The notes under the pieces were generated by a model. It saw nothing but the letters and a program-made list of their open reading frames with translations. It had not been told where the DNA came from and did not search any database. 64,000 nucleotides of DNA from NCBI GenBank assembly GCA_037102815.1, contig BTPP01000002.1:3906001-3970000 (forward strand), read 5' to 3'. The number at the start of each line of letters is the position of its first letter. Position 1 is the stretch's first letter. The position numbers and the translations under genes are program-made. Shown in pieces: positions 19,936 to 32,290 of this stretch. The DNA comes from Neurospora intermedia (Eukaryota; Ascomycota; Sordariomycetes; Sordariales; Sordariaceae).

Positions 19936-21325
19936 CTGATGGTGCGTGTGAGACAACGTGTTCAAGGCGGAACCCCATAGGCAGATGGAATCAATTGCCG
20001 GGAGACGCGCGGGAACTACGGGAAGACAGGGAGATGGGATGAGGCTGAGATAGCGATACGATGGAATCGAGCACTCAGCATGTGCAGCAAATTCGGGTGA
20101 AAATATTTTTGAGATTTGGACGACGATGAGATTGACGACGATGACACCTCCATAAGTTTCGTTGAGGAAATTGATAGCGCAGCCGCGTCGCTAATGGCTC
20201 GGCGCTGTTCAGTTGCCAAGTGTTATTGTCCCACTAACAACGGAGCTAACGCCGACGCCCCGTGCTTTTAGCTTTATACCCCGACGCCGGGCTTGGCTAC
20301 GATGAGGCTCTGTCTGGGGGTAGAGGAGTTGACGATTATGGGCAAGGTAAGCTGAGTAAGATTCTCATTTGTAACCATGGAGGGCTACGGCGGAATATCA
20401 AAAAATCCAAAGTGAGGTTGATGACTACTAATTGGAGTGTCAGTCATCATACACGGCATGAAGTCGGGTTGCCTTGTAAGACGGGACGGTATCGCAAAAT
20501 GATAGTGCGTTATCTTGACAACCTAAACAGTGTCAGTAATGGAATTCAAAGCACCCTCATGTCAGGGCTAACGGATTCAGACAGACAGTCAAACGAAATA
20601 TTAGATAGGGACCTCTAACTTTGGAACTCAAATCTTTCCTTCATGCCTATTCGTAAAACCAAGACCCAAGAGTGGGCGACAATGAACAAGAAGTGAAGAA
20701 GTTCAAGAAGGAGGAGAAAAAACCTGGAGGGGCGGAGCGTGCTGAGGTGGAGAGTTAAGACACCACCAAATCGGGATTGCGGGGAAAGCCCACTGAAGCT
20801 TGGCCTGCAACGGTGGTTGCAGTGGGAAGGGTCTCAGGGACTCTCTTCATCCGCTCCTCCACGGGGTAAAAGTAGGCTAGCAACGGAAAAAGCTTTGATG
20901 GGAGTTACATTTTCCCGCTTCAGGCCGCCTCATGGAAATCCCGTTTGTCACCATCGGCATTCCATCTGCCGAACGTCCAGAACATGGCCAAAACACCAAT
21001 CACCGATTCTAACGGTTGATGATAAGTACACAATATTGACCTCACTACCACGCCTTCCGACCACAACGGCTACATCGACGTTACATCGCCGAGACCCGGT
21101 CCCGGTCATAGATCGAGTGGGTATTTACATTTTGACCTTCAGCTCGCTCCTCTAGATAGATACCCTTTGGTCCCCGGTGTTGGCCGACACATCTTTGACA
21201 TCGACAACAAGGCCACGCATTTCACAACACGAGGGATATCAACAAAGCGATACATGTGAGCGGCAACAGCACGACTACCTCAACATCTTCAACAGACACC
21301 ACGACCTCATACACAGCCAGGAGCC
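19936..21325. other. Divergent intergenic region between the Zn2Cys6 and AROM-like genes
   Basis: It holds the upstream regions of both neighbouring genes. Small frames (20262-20618, 20739-21155) have no recognisable content. No repeat, tRNA or operator-like palindrome could be supported. Confidence 0.45.
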
Positions 21326-23846
21326 ATGTTAGGGCCAAGGAACGAGCGGGTATTTGACCCGAACGCATCCATCGTTCTCGTTGGATGTCGAGGAGCTGGA
21401 AAGCGTACCCTCGGATTCATGGGCGCCCTTCATCTGCGCCGCCGCCTAGTCACCGAGGACCATTACTTCGAAAAACTGACTGGCATATCCCGCGGCCAGT
21501 TCCTCCTTCAGCACGGAAAGGACCTCTTTGCACGCCAGGATGTCGAAGTTTTCAAGCGCATGCTTGACAGCAACAGGTTCGGGTGCATCATCGAGTGCGG
21601 TATGAGCAGTCTCAGCGAGGAGGCCCAAGACGCCTTGCGCGAGTACTGCAGGACGAATCCCGTCATCTATATCCACCGGGAACGGGAGCAAATAGCAGCC
21701 TTGTTGGATGCGACAGATGCCACGGCTCTTCTCAAGGCGGATGAAAAGCATAGAGAGTGCTCCAACTTTGAGTTCTACAACTTGGATGACTCAGCAACCC
21801 ATTGCGTTGGTACCTCCACATCAGCGGATTGCCGACAGACGGTTCCTTCAAAACTACTCAATGTCCGGGAAGACTTCACAAAATTCCTGGATCAAATCAC
21901 TGGAAGAGGCGCAACCAAAGCATGGCTGGAAAGCCCCTTTTCGGTTGTCGCCATTCCGCCCGAGTTCCGATCCTATTCATATACTTTGCGCCTTCGCCTA
22001 TCCTACCTGCAGGAACTGGACATGGCACTGGAAGAGTTTGAGGCCAGTGCAGATTGTGTTGAGTTCATCATCGATCAGTGGCCCGGCGATGTCGCTGAAG
22101 TGGTATCAAAGCAGGTAGCCCTCCTCAGGAGGAAGCTGGGGCTGCCCATCATATACCATGTGGAAGAAAACCCCCGAGGACAACGACGAAGGGCGCCAGA
22201 GGAGAAGAATCGAGTGGACTCAGATCTGCTTGAACTAGGTCTACGACTGGGCGTTGAGTATCTGAGCGTGGATTTGCAGCGCGACGAATCTCTCATACAA
22301 CGGGCACTTCGTTACAAGGGCCGGTCCAAAGTTATAGGAAACTACTGGTACATGGGCTTCGGAGCTCCTCCATGGCACGACGACCAACACCTCGAGAACT
22401 ACCGACGCGCACAGTCTCTCGGCTGCGACCTGGTCCGGATGGCCCGCTTCTCTACAGGCGACAGCCCCGTCGGATATCTCGAGTCCTTCAAGAAGCGGGT
22501 AGAGCAAACCATTCCCAACCCGCGCCCACCCCTAGTTGCCTACGACTTCTCGGTCCTCGGCATCCGCACCCCCTTACAAAGCAAGATTCTCAGCCCCGTC
22601 AAACACCGCGACATGGACACCGACCATGACTTCCTCGCCATTATCAACACCTATTCACACTGCTTTGGCCTCGAGTTCCAACAGTTCCTCCTCGACCCGC
22701 TTGAGTTCTACGTCATCGGTTCCAACGTCTCCTGGTCTCTATCCCCCGCCATGCAAAACGCTGCCTACGAGTTCTCAGGGATGCCGCACACCTTCCAGGC
22801 CGTCACCTGTTCTACCTTAGACCGGCTCACCCAGATTTGCTTGTCCGACACCTTTGGCGGCGCCAGCTTGACCGCTCCCTTTAAACTCGCCATCATGCCC
22901 CAGCTCAAGGTCAAGTCGCACCATGCCACCGCCATTGGCGCCGTCAACGTCGTGCTGCCGCTTAGAGGCAAGACTAACGCGATTCTGGACCATGCTAACT
23001 CCCGCAACAAGGCCGGTGCGGCGCAGGAGTTCTTTGGCGATAACACCGATTGGAGCTCCATCTTTACTTGTCTCCGGCGCGCTATCAGTCCGAGGAATTA
23101 CGTCCAACCCTCCAAGACCACGGGGCTGGTTATCGGTGCGGGTGGCATGGCGCGCGCAGCTATTTACGCACTTATTCAGCTCGGTTGTAGAAACATCTTC
23201 ATCTATAACCGAACGGTGGAGAGAGCGAGGGAGGTGGCGAATCACTTCAATAATTGGGCTAAGGGGCAGCAGGGGATGGTTGCCATGGCGAAACCGAGTG
23301 CGGATGGGTCGCAACTACCGACACTGGAGATTTGCAGGGTCATTGAGAGGTTGGCAGATCCGTGGCCGGAGGGTTATCAGTTGCCTACTATGGTTATTTC
23401 ATGTGTGCCCGCGACGAGTCTGGATGGGACGCCGCCGGCGGATTTTGTAATGCCGGAGGGGTGGTTGAGGAGTCCAACGGGAGGTGTGGTTGTCGAGGTA
23501 AGCTACTTCTTCACTTTACTCCGACCTACTATGTACAGCCGTTATCACTTCCTGTTCCCTTGCACAAAGATACTCCATCATCAACACCAACTGACAACCT
23601 TCACAGCTCGCCTACGAACCACTCATCACGCCCCTAGTTGCCCAAATGTACGCCTACCGAGATCAAGTCAACCCTTCCTGGGTTGTCGTCGACGGTCTCG
23701 AGGTCGTTGCGGAGATGGCCATCGAGGCATTTGAGCTGATGACAGGACGGATGGCGCCCAAGAGACTGATGAAGGATGTTTGCAGGAGGACGTGGGAACA
23801 ACAGCAGCGAGGTGGTGGTGACGGGGCTTCGGGGTTAGTGTTGTGA
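21326..23846 (+). CDS. Quinate-repressor-like protein (QutR/QA-1S family) derived from AROM C-terminal domains
   Basis: Two exons, 21326-23497 and 23607-23846 (109-nt intron, GTAAGC, CTGAC branch site, CACAG acceptor, phase 0), give 803 residues. Domain order copies the last three AROM domains: shikimate-kinase-like (about 14-195), type I dehydroquinase-like (about 200-400) and shikimate-dehydrogenase-like (about 455-800). Key residues have decayed. The P-loop reads GCRGAGKR (20-27), with Arg at the first Ser/Thr position. The dehydroquinase strand VIGNYWYM (337-343) has no catalytic His, and the Schiff-base Lys position appears as Arg in DLVRMAR. The dehydrogenase part keeps K520, D575 and the GAGGMAR dinucleotide loop (604-610). 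This pattern fits the known repressors of quinate catabolism, which bind pathway intermediates and restrain the activator. It is somewhat shorter than the roughly 920-residue QutR and is not beside quinate genes here, so it is probably a paralog with its own target. An enzyme function of the third domain is not excluded. Confidence 0.82.
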
Positions 23847-25162
23847 TGATTGAACGCCCACCTTTTCTACTTACGCCTACCAGTACTTCTTGATTTGATA
23901 GATCACAGACCAGACCGAGCTGGAGCTTTGTTGAATATGATGTGAGTAACCAAGACCGTTCTGGTGTTGAGGCTCCATTATTTTTCGGCGCGATACCTTT
24001 TTATATATCCAACAACAACTAGAGTATATGTTTGCCTTTCCCTACAACCCTCCTTTTTCTAGTCGGCCATTTATGTCTTACAATTCGACGGTCGAGTAGT
24101 TCAACTCTCCACAACGGATCAACGCGTAGCAAAGTTCACGTTGTTGTGTCTTCGCTATATCAATCTGCACCCGCATCATCAACCAGACATCGCACTTCAC
24201 TAGTTGCTGTCGCGGTCTCGAGAACCTTGTCAAGGGGGTATGAAGTATGAGATAGCCCAAGTGGTGGGAGTATGTGGATACGTGAAGGTGAAGGGCAGAG
24301 TAGGTGCTAAGGTTATGAGGTTCCGCAACGCTGCGCCTGTGGCAGCTGGTGACTTTGGCGCCTTGGGGTTTTCCCCCCTGGTGGAAGGTTTGGGGCGTGT
24401 ATGGGCGAAGTGTAGGTGGACGCCTAAGGTTTTGATGTCCTGGCATTCCAGGAATCGGGTACATGGTTGTTTATCTGCAAGTGTAGATACTGAATCCGGA
24501 TTTGAACTTTTGTGCGTCTTGTATTATATCCTTGAACCCAATTCCTAGGCAGCTCCTAGATGGAAGAATTCTCAGAGAACTTTGGCTGATATATCTTTAC
24601 AATAATCGTGACTCCCATCACCCGAGCATATGTCTGGCAGACTTCTACCTTCTGATCAGGTATTAAAAAAGATATGGTGTTTGGTGGATTCCGCGAGATT
24701 GTACGATAAGAACCGTATCCGGTCATGCAATCCAGTGCTCAAGATTTTGACACAGATTCCCTGTTTTGGCGACATAAAGTATGCTCTTCGGATAATTTCT
24801 TGGTCCAGTTCAGTGCTGTGCAGGGAAACGATGCATGAAAGTTACGAAGGTGAGGGGATATGATCGGGCGGGGGCTGTCTGATATTGCTTGTTTGGTGAT
24901 GGTGATGGTGAGTGGTAATTTTGACGGTCCACTCAACTACAGAGGTCTAGCATTCATTCGTTTCGTTTTCCCTCGCCTCAGTTTATTTCTTTTCTTTGTC
25001 GGTATTTTTCTGATTAAATTAGCGGAAGTGGCGGGTCTGACATAAGTGAACACAAGATGTAAGGTTGCTGGTCTGGAAAGTGGGAGGAACGTCTGGCCGC
25101 ATGTACATCATACCTTGACCTCTGCAATGCAGAGCAAGACCCGGAAAAGATTGACAGAAGAA

Positions 25163-25202
<40 letters not shown>

Positions 25203-25487
25203 ACGTGTTCCTTTCGCTGCGCTAAAATTATTTATTCTCCTCCCTGCAAATTTCTCATTCCTCTTCCTCTTTTCTTTTTGCCTACGCTACTAAGAAAAAA
25301 AACTTTCGTCTCGCCCAAACACACTCAAGAACAGCCAAGCAACTTCTGCCTCTCTTCAACTACTACTCACTTTCTCCTCCTCTTACCGCTCTCAAGCCAC
25401 TTGCCGCTGCTCTCATCAACGATTACTCCATTCCAAACTTCTTCCACAGGCACTGCTCAAAACCGTGATGCAGACGTGGTTTCTACA
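23847..25487. other. Intergenic region with a long poly(A) tract
   Basis: No gene supported; the small frames carry no recognisable content. It includes the A37 tract at 25164-25200 and, from about 25230 to 25487, the pyrimidine-rich leader of the F-box-like gene. Confidence 0.5.
25164..25200 (+). repeat. Uninterrupted A37 homopolymer
   Basis: Thirty-seven consecutive A residues, followed directly by CCACGTG. It could be a retroposed poly(A) tail or a plain homopolymer expansion in the promoter of the gene at 25488. No target duplication was recognised around it. Confidence 0.9.
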
Positions 25488-26438
25488 ATGGCAAATCAAA
25501 ACAAGATCTCCTTCTTGAGCCTCCCAGTCGAACTCAGAATCCGAATCTACAGGCTGACGTGGGACCTGGACCCTGAACCGTACACCTTCTCACTCACTTC
25601 GTACCATGACCCAGGGTCCCTGAAACACGATCTACTCAAAGATCAGCTAACTCACCTTCGGAAACTCAACAGCCTGTGCAGGTTCATCCGAAACGAAGCC
25701 CTCTCCGAATTCTTCTGGCGGACGCAAGTCTATTTGCGTCACGAGCCCTACTCGAACATAGACGGTGCCTGGTATTCGGACGAGTATCAGCAGGGTCTCG
25801 ACCTGATCATTAGGGATCCTCTTCTCGCCAAGTATACCAGGCACGTCTACTGGGCCATAATGCTCGATAAAGATGTGGACGATATCGATCGGCACAAGCA
25901 CAGAGGCATTCGAGAGTACAAACCGGAGTTTAAGGAGCCTGACATGCCCTGGCCCTGGGAATCGTATTACTTTGTCATGCGGCTACCGAATCTGACGACT
26001 CTCCATGTCGATGTCGAAACCTACAAAGACTGGCACGATTTGCGCATGTGGTCTTGCTGTATGGCTGAGCTTTATGAGTGGCCCACAATGAAGAAGATCA
26101 CTCTTCGACTTACCTTCAAGACAGCCAAGAGCATTGTCAGGAAGGCATACCGTTCGCGATGGGTCAGGCGAGGACGCTCACAGGAGCGGTTGACAAGGAA
26201 TATCTTGAACCATCTCCTGACACTACCCAAGGTATGTCTCTTTCATCTTGCCATGGTCATCTTCGTACCGAATTCCCAGGTCTTTGAAAATTGATACGTC
26301 AACACCGCAGACGATGTGGATGGTTATCTAACTAATCTTCTGCCTCGACAGGATACGTATCGAGACGCTCCATGCCATATCATTCAAAACCATTTTGGCT
26401 ACCAGTGTCCCGTATGGCGCCGTGAGAAGCGGTTCTAA
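25488..26438 (+). CDS. F-box-like (2EXR-type) fungal protein, copy 1 of a tandem pair
   Basis: Two exons, 25488-26231 and 26352-26438 (120-nt intron, GTATGT, CTAAC, CAG, phase 0), give 276 residues. The ATG at 25488 lies just before the diagnostic FLSLPVELRIRIYRLTW segment (residues 9-25), an F-box-like helix found in large fungal families. A helical region with NSLCRFIRNEALSEFFW and a VYLRHEP strand follows. The short second exon ends in a C-x-x-W pattern that is also seen in the downstream copy, which supports the splice. F-box-like proteins often act as substrate adaptors for ubiquitin ligases, but no substrate domain such as WD40 or LRR is visible, so the role is unknown. No signal peptide or membrane segment is seen. 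Confidence 0.78.
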
Positions 26439-27437
26439 GGGATGTACGAGGAAAACAGAAGGACAATAAGATTCTTGTTTACTCTGTATATATTGACGGG
26501 GATGTTGGAGTACACGGAGTGATGAGTATGTGTGTTTGTAATGCACCAACCGTGACTACCATCATTTGCAAGAGTCTAGATGACTCTGGATAGCAGATCT
26601 GAAGACTGTTTGTTTACCTGGGTAGGTAACCAGATAATCTTGGTGTATGTAGAAAGAGGAGCCGTTACTGAACATCATGATGATTGCCAGCATTGGGAAT
26701 TCTTGGGTTTCCCTCGCTTGTCATCCTCCTTCACGACAGATGCTAATCACGACGACCATGATGGCAGGATCCATCATTCCAGCTTTTTTTCTCACCCTGT
26801 CTCTAGCCTCTAGTGGATTTATAAGCGCTTTTGTCAACGCTCAAGAAAAATATCACAGGAGGGCAAAGGGAAAAGGGTGGGTGGAGGAGAACATGCCTGT
26901 GTCCGAAGGTGTTTACTATTCCATCCTGCTGACCCAGCGCACCTTCCTAAAATATCTCCAACCTCAACCGGCTCTCACCTTTCCTGTGTGGTTTCTGGAA
27001 GGTGTTACTTACCAATACCTCTGACTTGTAGGATACCGTATTTTCATCCAAGGTCGACGTCATACTGGCTGACTGACCATTCACCCCGAGCTCGTGCCTG
27101 CCGTGTATCTGAAGTTCTTTCCGCAATCCTCAAATTGTGGACTCTGGCGCCCATTACACAGTAGGTCACTGTGCTTTCATTCACTGGCCCTCCCGTCCTG
27201 GGTATTTAGGCTGCCCTCGCTGCTTTCTCCCTTCTTCTCTGTTCCTACTACCATAATCAACACCTTTTCGTCGTCCCAGTCCAACACAAATCTATCCTTT
27301 CGTAACGATTCTGATCTCCCACCTCTCAAACCGTCAGTTATTCCATTGATCACTTTTTCATTCTTTTGCCACATCAATCTCGAGGCAGATCACAGAAGCT
27401 TCCTCCTCTGGAGCTGGAAGCCCTTCCCCAAGACAAA
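26439..27437. other. Spacer between the two F-box-like paralogs
   Basis: It contains the 3' UTR of copy 1 and the leader of copy 2. The leader (about 27170-27437) is pyrimidine-rich with TTTC/TCTCCC steps. No further gene or repeat could be supported. Confidence 0.5.
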
Positions 27438-28482
27438 ATGGGCTCCCATTCGGTATCTCCCTTTTTGTGCCTTCCGGCTGAGCTCAGGCTTGAAATCTAC
27501 AAGCACGCCTGGACTGTTTCGGAGGAAGACCACGTGTACCGAGTCGACTTCCGCTACAGGGACAGCAAGTTCAGGCTTACAGTTGACTACCTGAAAGCTC
27601 AACTTTCGGCAATCCGCAAGCTGGGTGCCATCAGCCAGCTCATCCGAACGGAATCTTATTCGGAGTATTTCGACCACACGCAAATTATGCTTCGCTACGA
27701 TTCGGCCGCCGTGGACAACGAAGCCAATGACGGCTGGGATGACCGCAACAGAAGCGCGCTGTACATCATCGGCAGCTCGTACCTGCTCCAGACCCAGGCG
27801 CGACACGTCTACCTGCATTGGCCTGCTCGTCCAGACTACACTGTTTTCCAGATAGTTTTTGGCGTGAACTACGTGAAAAACCGTATGCAAGAAGAGCTGC
27901 TCAACGAGCAGTGGGTTGTTGAGTGTCTCTCTCGATTCAGGAACCTGAAAAGTCTGGATGTTCATGTGGGTGAAGGCTTAGTCCATCAAATGTCAGTACT
28001 TTACGGGATGAAGTTCAGGCATAGGATTTGGCATGCCGAATCTGATCACGATTACAATAGCAAGAAGAAGCTCAAGCGCTTGTTCTATGATGGCGAGCGC
28101 CGCGCAAAGCTGATCGAGGCGTTGAAGACGCACCATCGAAAGTTGGAGAAGGCGGTTGTGCGGACGGACCTCACCTACCCTGAAGATATCAAGGATTTAA
28201 ATGAGGATCAGAAGTTCCGGTGGTGGCGCCGGCTCAAGAAGGACATCGCAGTTTTGGCTTCCGAAGGCCCTTCCAGCGCGGTATGTACATGGTTTCTATT
28301 CTGCGTGCAGTCAAACCGCTCTTCCCAGCCCCATTGAATTTGGTTCAGTAGAGCTAGAGGCAGTAGTCCGCTAACATTTCCTTGTGCAACTGTGGTAGGA
28401 AGGAAAAAAAGAGAACAAGTACGTGTTCAACCAACACATCGGCGGTCTCAACCTTTGCTGGCCGAGGGCGTCCACGTTCTGA
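27438..28482 (+). CDS. F-box-like (2EXR-type) fungal protein, copy 2 of a tandem pair
   Basis: Two exons, 27438-28280 and 28399-28482 (118-nt intron, GTATGT, CTAAC branch site near 28371, TAG acceptor, phase 0), give 308 residues. The start ATG precedes PFLCLPAELRLEIYKHAW (residues 8-25), aligned with copy 1. Both copies then share a spaced L-K-x-Q-L-x-x-x-R-K-L pattern, an R-x-E-x-x-S-E-x-F segment and a short Arg-rich strand. They share the same position of the last intron and a similar last-exon tail (H-x-x-G followed by C-x-W). Overall identity is low, so the duplication is old. Without the splice the frame reads into the intron and stops shortly after. Function is unknown beyond the F-box-like motif. 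Confidence 0.78.
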
Positions 28483-29561
28483 TTTTCGAGCGCGCAAGCG
28501 ACTGTCCCCAGACCATGCCAGATGCTGAGAGGTAGAAGATCCGTGTGGTACTCATGACGGTTCGGCGTAGGAAGATTCAAAACGGTGTTGAGTCCATCTG
28601 TTGTAAGAAGCACGATCCGTCAGATGAAGACTCGAATCTGTGAAAACATCCACGAAATAGACTACGGACCACAAGAGAAGATCGTGTACAATGAAGATCA
28701 AGAGATATACATGAGGAGGGAAGAAGTGATGGAAGTGATGGAAGGGAACAGTGAGGCAAAAGGTGGAGACGGGAGATCCAACGATTTTAGGGACATGGTT
28801 GATATGAAGAGAAAAGTAGAAATTCAAGGGCTAGCTAGACCTAGGGAGTCCGAATCTTTGAACCAAATTCCTGTAAGCGCACCAGACTTCCCACCAGTTA
28901 TCTTCATGGCGTATCCTGGTGAATAGCTTCCTTCGTTCCCCTTTATAATAGGCTTCTTCTGTGCCAGTCCACAGCCTCCTCCTTACAGTGAGTTGTACCT
29001 TCTGCGTATCAATTGCCATCCTCCCCCATTGCGGGACAAATAAGCGGCTGGGATTCGCTGTCCTGGGCAGGCGCACTGGGGATGCAACTGGTAGACCAGC
29101 GGGAAGACAAAGTTCGTGATGTTCTCTTGGCTGGAACGATAACTTGACGGGTAATGTTGAGAAGTCAAAGAAAACAGAAAGGGTGCTTTTACCTACTTAT
29201 TGTTTGTTGCATGCTATTTTATCCCAAGTATCACTCGTTCTAAGGAAAAGGCTGCCTTTGTTTCCTCTTGCTACACCGTACATTCCACAAAGAATCAACA
29301 AAGGCAATTATCACGGTAAGCGTATCCCGCAGACGGTAGGTAGGCAAACGCACTGACATCAACTGTTCTTCTCTCTCTCCCTTTTGCCCTGTCTTGTAGT
29401 ACCTAGTTCCCAAAGTCCCCAAACATGAATTTATCCATCAATAGTATCTAGCATACGTATGCCAACAACCCTTCTTTCCCCCCCTGTCCTCTGCCCATCC
29501 TATCCCATCCCATTTCATTTCCCAGACATCCTCCACACAACCAATCCATCATCAACGATCT
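28483..29561. other. Convergent spacer between F-box-like copy 2 and lsb6
   Basis: Presumed 3' UTRs of both neighbours. A plus-strand frame at 28585-28926 has no ATG start and no family resemblance. Positions 29480-29525 hold imperfect CCCATCC-type repeats. Nothing else was recognised. Confidence 0.5.
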
Positions 29562-32290
29562 CTAACACCAAGTAAAAACCGGATTCCTGCTCTTCACAGC
29601 CTCCAGCCTCTCCACAATCACCTTTCTCTGATTCCCCTCCATCCCCTCCGCCGCCGCATACCCCAAATCACCCCCGGCATCATCCAACTCGTCCATGTCC
29701 CCATCGACATTCACATAGCCACCACCAAACATGCCTTCCCCTGCTCCTTCGAGACTCCACTCCCTTGCATGCGCGTTGTGAGAGTAACTAGTGCTGTACA
29801 TCTGGCTAGCAATGGTGTTACCGACCTTTCGGCTTGCGGGCGTAGCGAAGCTAAAGCGGCGCTCGTGATAGCCTGCTTGGCCGGTAGCGCCGGGGCCCGC
29901 GGAACCGTCGCGTTCGGGGTTGTACATGTTTAGGCCGTTCGCTGCTGGGGGACGGAGAGAGACGGGGTAGTGCTTTCGGGTGGCTGTGGGGTTATCGGAC
30001 TCGCTGCGTCGAGCAGGAGGGGAGGCAAGGGGGTGGTCGATTGTTGGCGTGGTCCCGTTGGGAGGGGAGATTTGGCCTTCGGGTAGGGATTGGGGGTAAT
30101 CGTCGTAGATAGCTGCGGGGCTAGCAATCTCGAAGCGGCCGGGGTGAGGAAGGTCAGTAGTGTTGCTGGAGCTGAGACCGAGGAGATCAGCGACCGCGGG
30201 CTTGGATGAGTTGCCCGCGAAGCCAATGTCCATTTCTTCTTCGTCGATGGTGGTCTTGTGCCTGTTGCCGGTCGTGAAGTAATCGGTTTGTCCTTGGTGT
30301 TGTTCACGGTCAGCGGCGACAGTGGCGGCGGCCTGGCGACGCATCTCGGCGCTGGGAGCCCTCATGGGGACGGCTACGGGAACGTCGACGAGGTCGTCCC
30401 AGACGCAAACCTTGGCGCGGCGAGTCAGTTCTAGGGGACCGTGGTCGGGCGTTTTCAGCGTTTCGACCACGTTCCAGGCTTGACCCTTCATGACGGCAAT
30501 CTGCTTGGCAAACATGCGCTCTTGAAAGTCGGGGTCGAGCTGGAAGACTCGTCGAAGGGCAAGTTGTGTTTGACTCCACCAGGCGGTGGATGTTAGTAGA
30601 GGGAGGAAGTGGTCCCGTGTCTTCTGGGAGAACGGTCGGCCGATGAGATCGACTGGTAGGAACAGCCATCCGAAAGGGAAGCTAGAGCCATTGTTAGCAG
30701 CAGTCATTCAATGGGCAGATAGATAGAGCCAAGCATACCTTCTCCAAGCATCGGGATGTTTCCACGGCCACGACAAAGAGTTATCGATAGCGCCAATCGT
30801 AATCTTCGGATCCTTAATCGCCGCCCCCGTCGACGTTGAGGCATCCATCGGCTTCTGCGTCCTATAAGGATACGAGGCCCTCGTCTTAGGAGGTCCCCTT
30901 TGACTCAGGTCCACCGGCCTAGGCCCTTGTTCCGCCGCATCATCGTCCTCTTCTCTCTCATCGGTATTCGTGTTAAGATGCACTGGCTCCGACACTATCG
31001 ACACCTCCTGGGTTTCCCAATCAACTTTGATCATCCAATTGTCCAAGCCTCTGTCTGTATTCCGCATAATGTAATCCAAAATGACCAGCTTCTCCAGCTC
31101 TTCCCTGAAAGCCTGCTTCAGGGTGGGCGTCCAGACAAAATTGCCTGGTCCCGGTGTGAGGGAGATTGGACTGCTGTTCTCGTCATCACTGTCGCCCTCG
31201 CCCGCCGGCGAGCTGCCGGGGCGACAGCTGTCCACCCAACGCTTCTTTTTCTTCCGTTGCGGATCACTGGTCCGGAACCCGGAGAGGTATTGGTCTGGCC
31301 ATGGGTGTTCTCGAAGGAAGAGGTTGGCGTCTTTGAATCCCTTGAGGAAAACCTGAAAGCTACCTGGTTTGGCAGGTAATGATTTCTTGCTCCGGGAGTA
31401 GGTATAACGGTCCCAAAATGGATAGTGGAAGGATTTGGAGGAGAGGTAGACGACGTCGGTATAAGGGACCATGTGCGTACGGAGCTGAGCGTCGAGGACG
31501 TAGGCGGCGGCTTCGCTGACGTAGGAAAGGTTGGGAATCAAGCTGCAACAGAGACAACATGTCAGTAAAAGGCCATTGCCATTCTGCAGACGACAGACAG
31601 GAGTACATACCAAGCCCTGCCAAAACAACACGGAAACAGATTGCGATGAATCCACTTGTTCCACTTGGGATTACCCGCCGCATATGGTTCCTCGTCCTTG
31701 GGTTTAAACACACCCACCACCTTGCCCTCGGTATTTCTTGCAAAGTAACTCCCCGAACTGCCCTGGGAGATCATCCTCGGATGCACCCCCTGCTCAATCG
31801 CCGTCCTGACACTGTCCACAATCGCCTCGAACTCGGCCTTGGTCATGTACCCCGGCTCCGGCCTAGCCAGCATCTCCGCGGTGACGGGTCTCACGCCCTC
31901 GGGCGCTTGGAACACGGTATGGTGGATCTCGAGCTGCTCATCCTCCTCCCCGCCCTTCTTCTTGCCGCGCTTGAACTTGCTGGCGATCTCATCGGCCCAG
32001 CGCTCCAGACGCGCGTTAATGGCTTTGAGGTCCACGCCCGAGTTGCTACGTTGTCGTGGTCCCCGGTTGCCCTTCCTTCCGCCTGGGGGCCGGGACGAGG
32101 AGCCGGGCATCTTGGGGCTGGTCATGCCCGAGTGCGGGCGCGGTTGCGTGATGGCTGCATAGCGGGGTGCGGAGGCGGGCTGGAGCGAGGCTACGCTGTA
32201 GTCGAGGGGGTCTGTGTCCGAGTCGTCGCTGAACTGGTCGGCTTGGGCGAGGCGCTCATAGCCTGTGGTGGCGGGCCGTGTGCGTGGCAT
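29562..32290 (-). CDS. lsb6: Phosphatidylinositol 4-kinase type II (Lsb6)
   Basis: Three exons, 32290-31611, 31542-30739 and 30681-29562, give 867 residues. Intron 1 (68 nt) uses GTATGT..CAG; intron 2 (57 nt) uses GTATGC..TAG with a CTAAC branch site. Both split codons and keep phase. Residues 1-120 are disordered. The type II PI4K catalytic domain follows: the nucleotide-binding GSSGSYFAR (177-185), the Lys of VFKPKDE (K196), a Cys-rich FPCCFGRAC (219-227) at the place of the palmitoylated CCPCC motif, the catalytic RNTDRGLDNW (387-396) and the metal-binding IDN (479-481). The C-terminal 300 residues are disordered and Ser-rich. The enzyme makes PI4P on endosomal, vacuolar and plasma membranes; yeast Lsb6 also binds Las17 and affects endosome movement. 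An acidic, Ser-rich insertion (331-360) interrupts the kinase, as is common in fungi. Confidence 0.93.

Noticed and set aside
27366-27437. Longer N-terminus for F-box-like copy 2
   Set aside because: The upstream extension begins at a non-ATG codon (TTG); the first ATG at 27438 sits just before the conserved motif.
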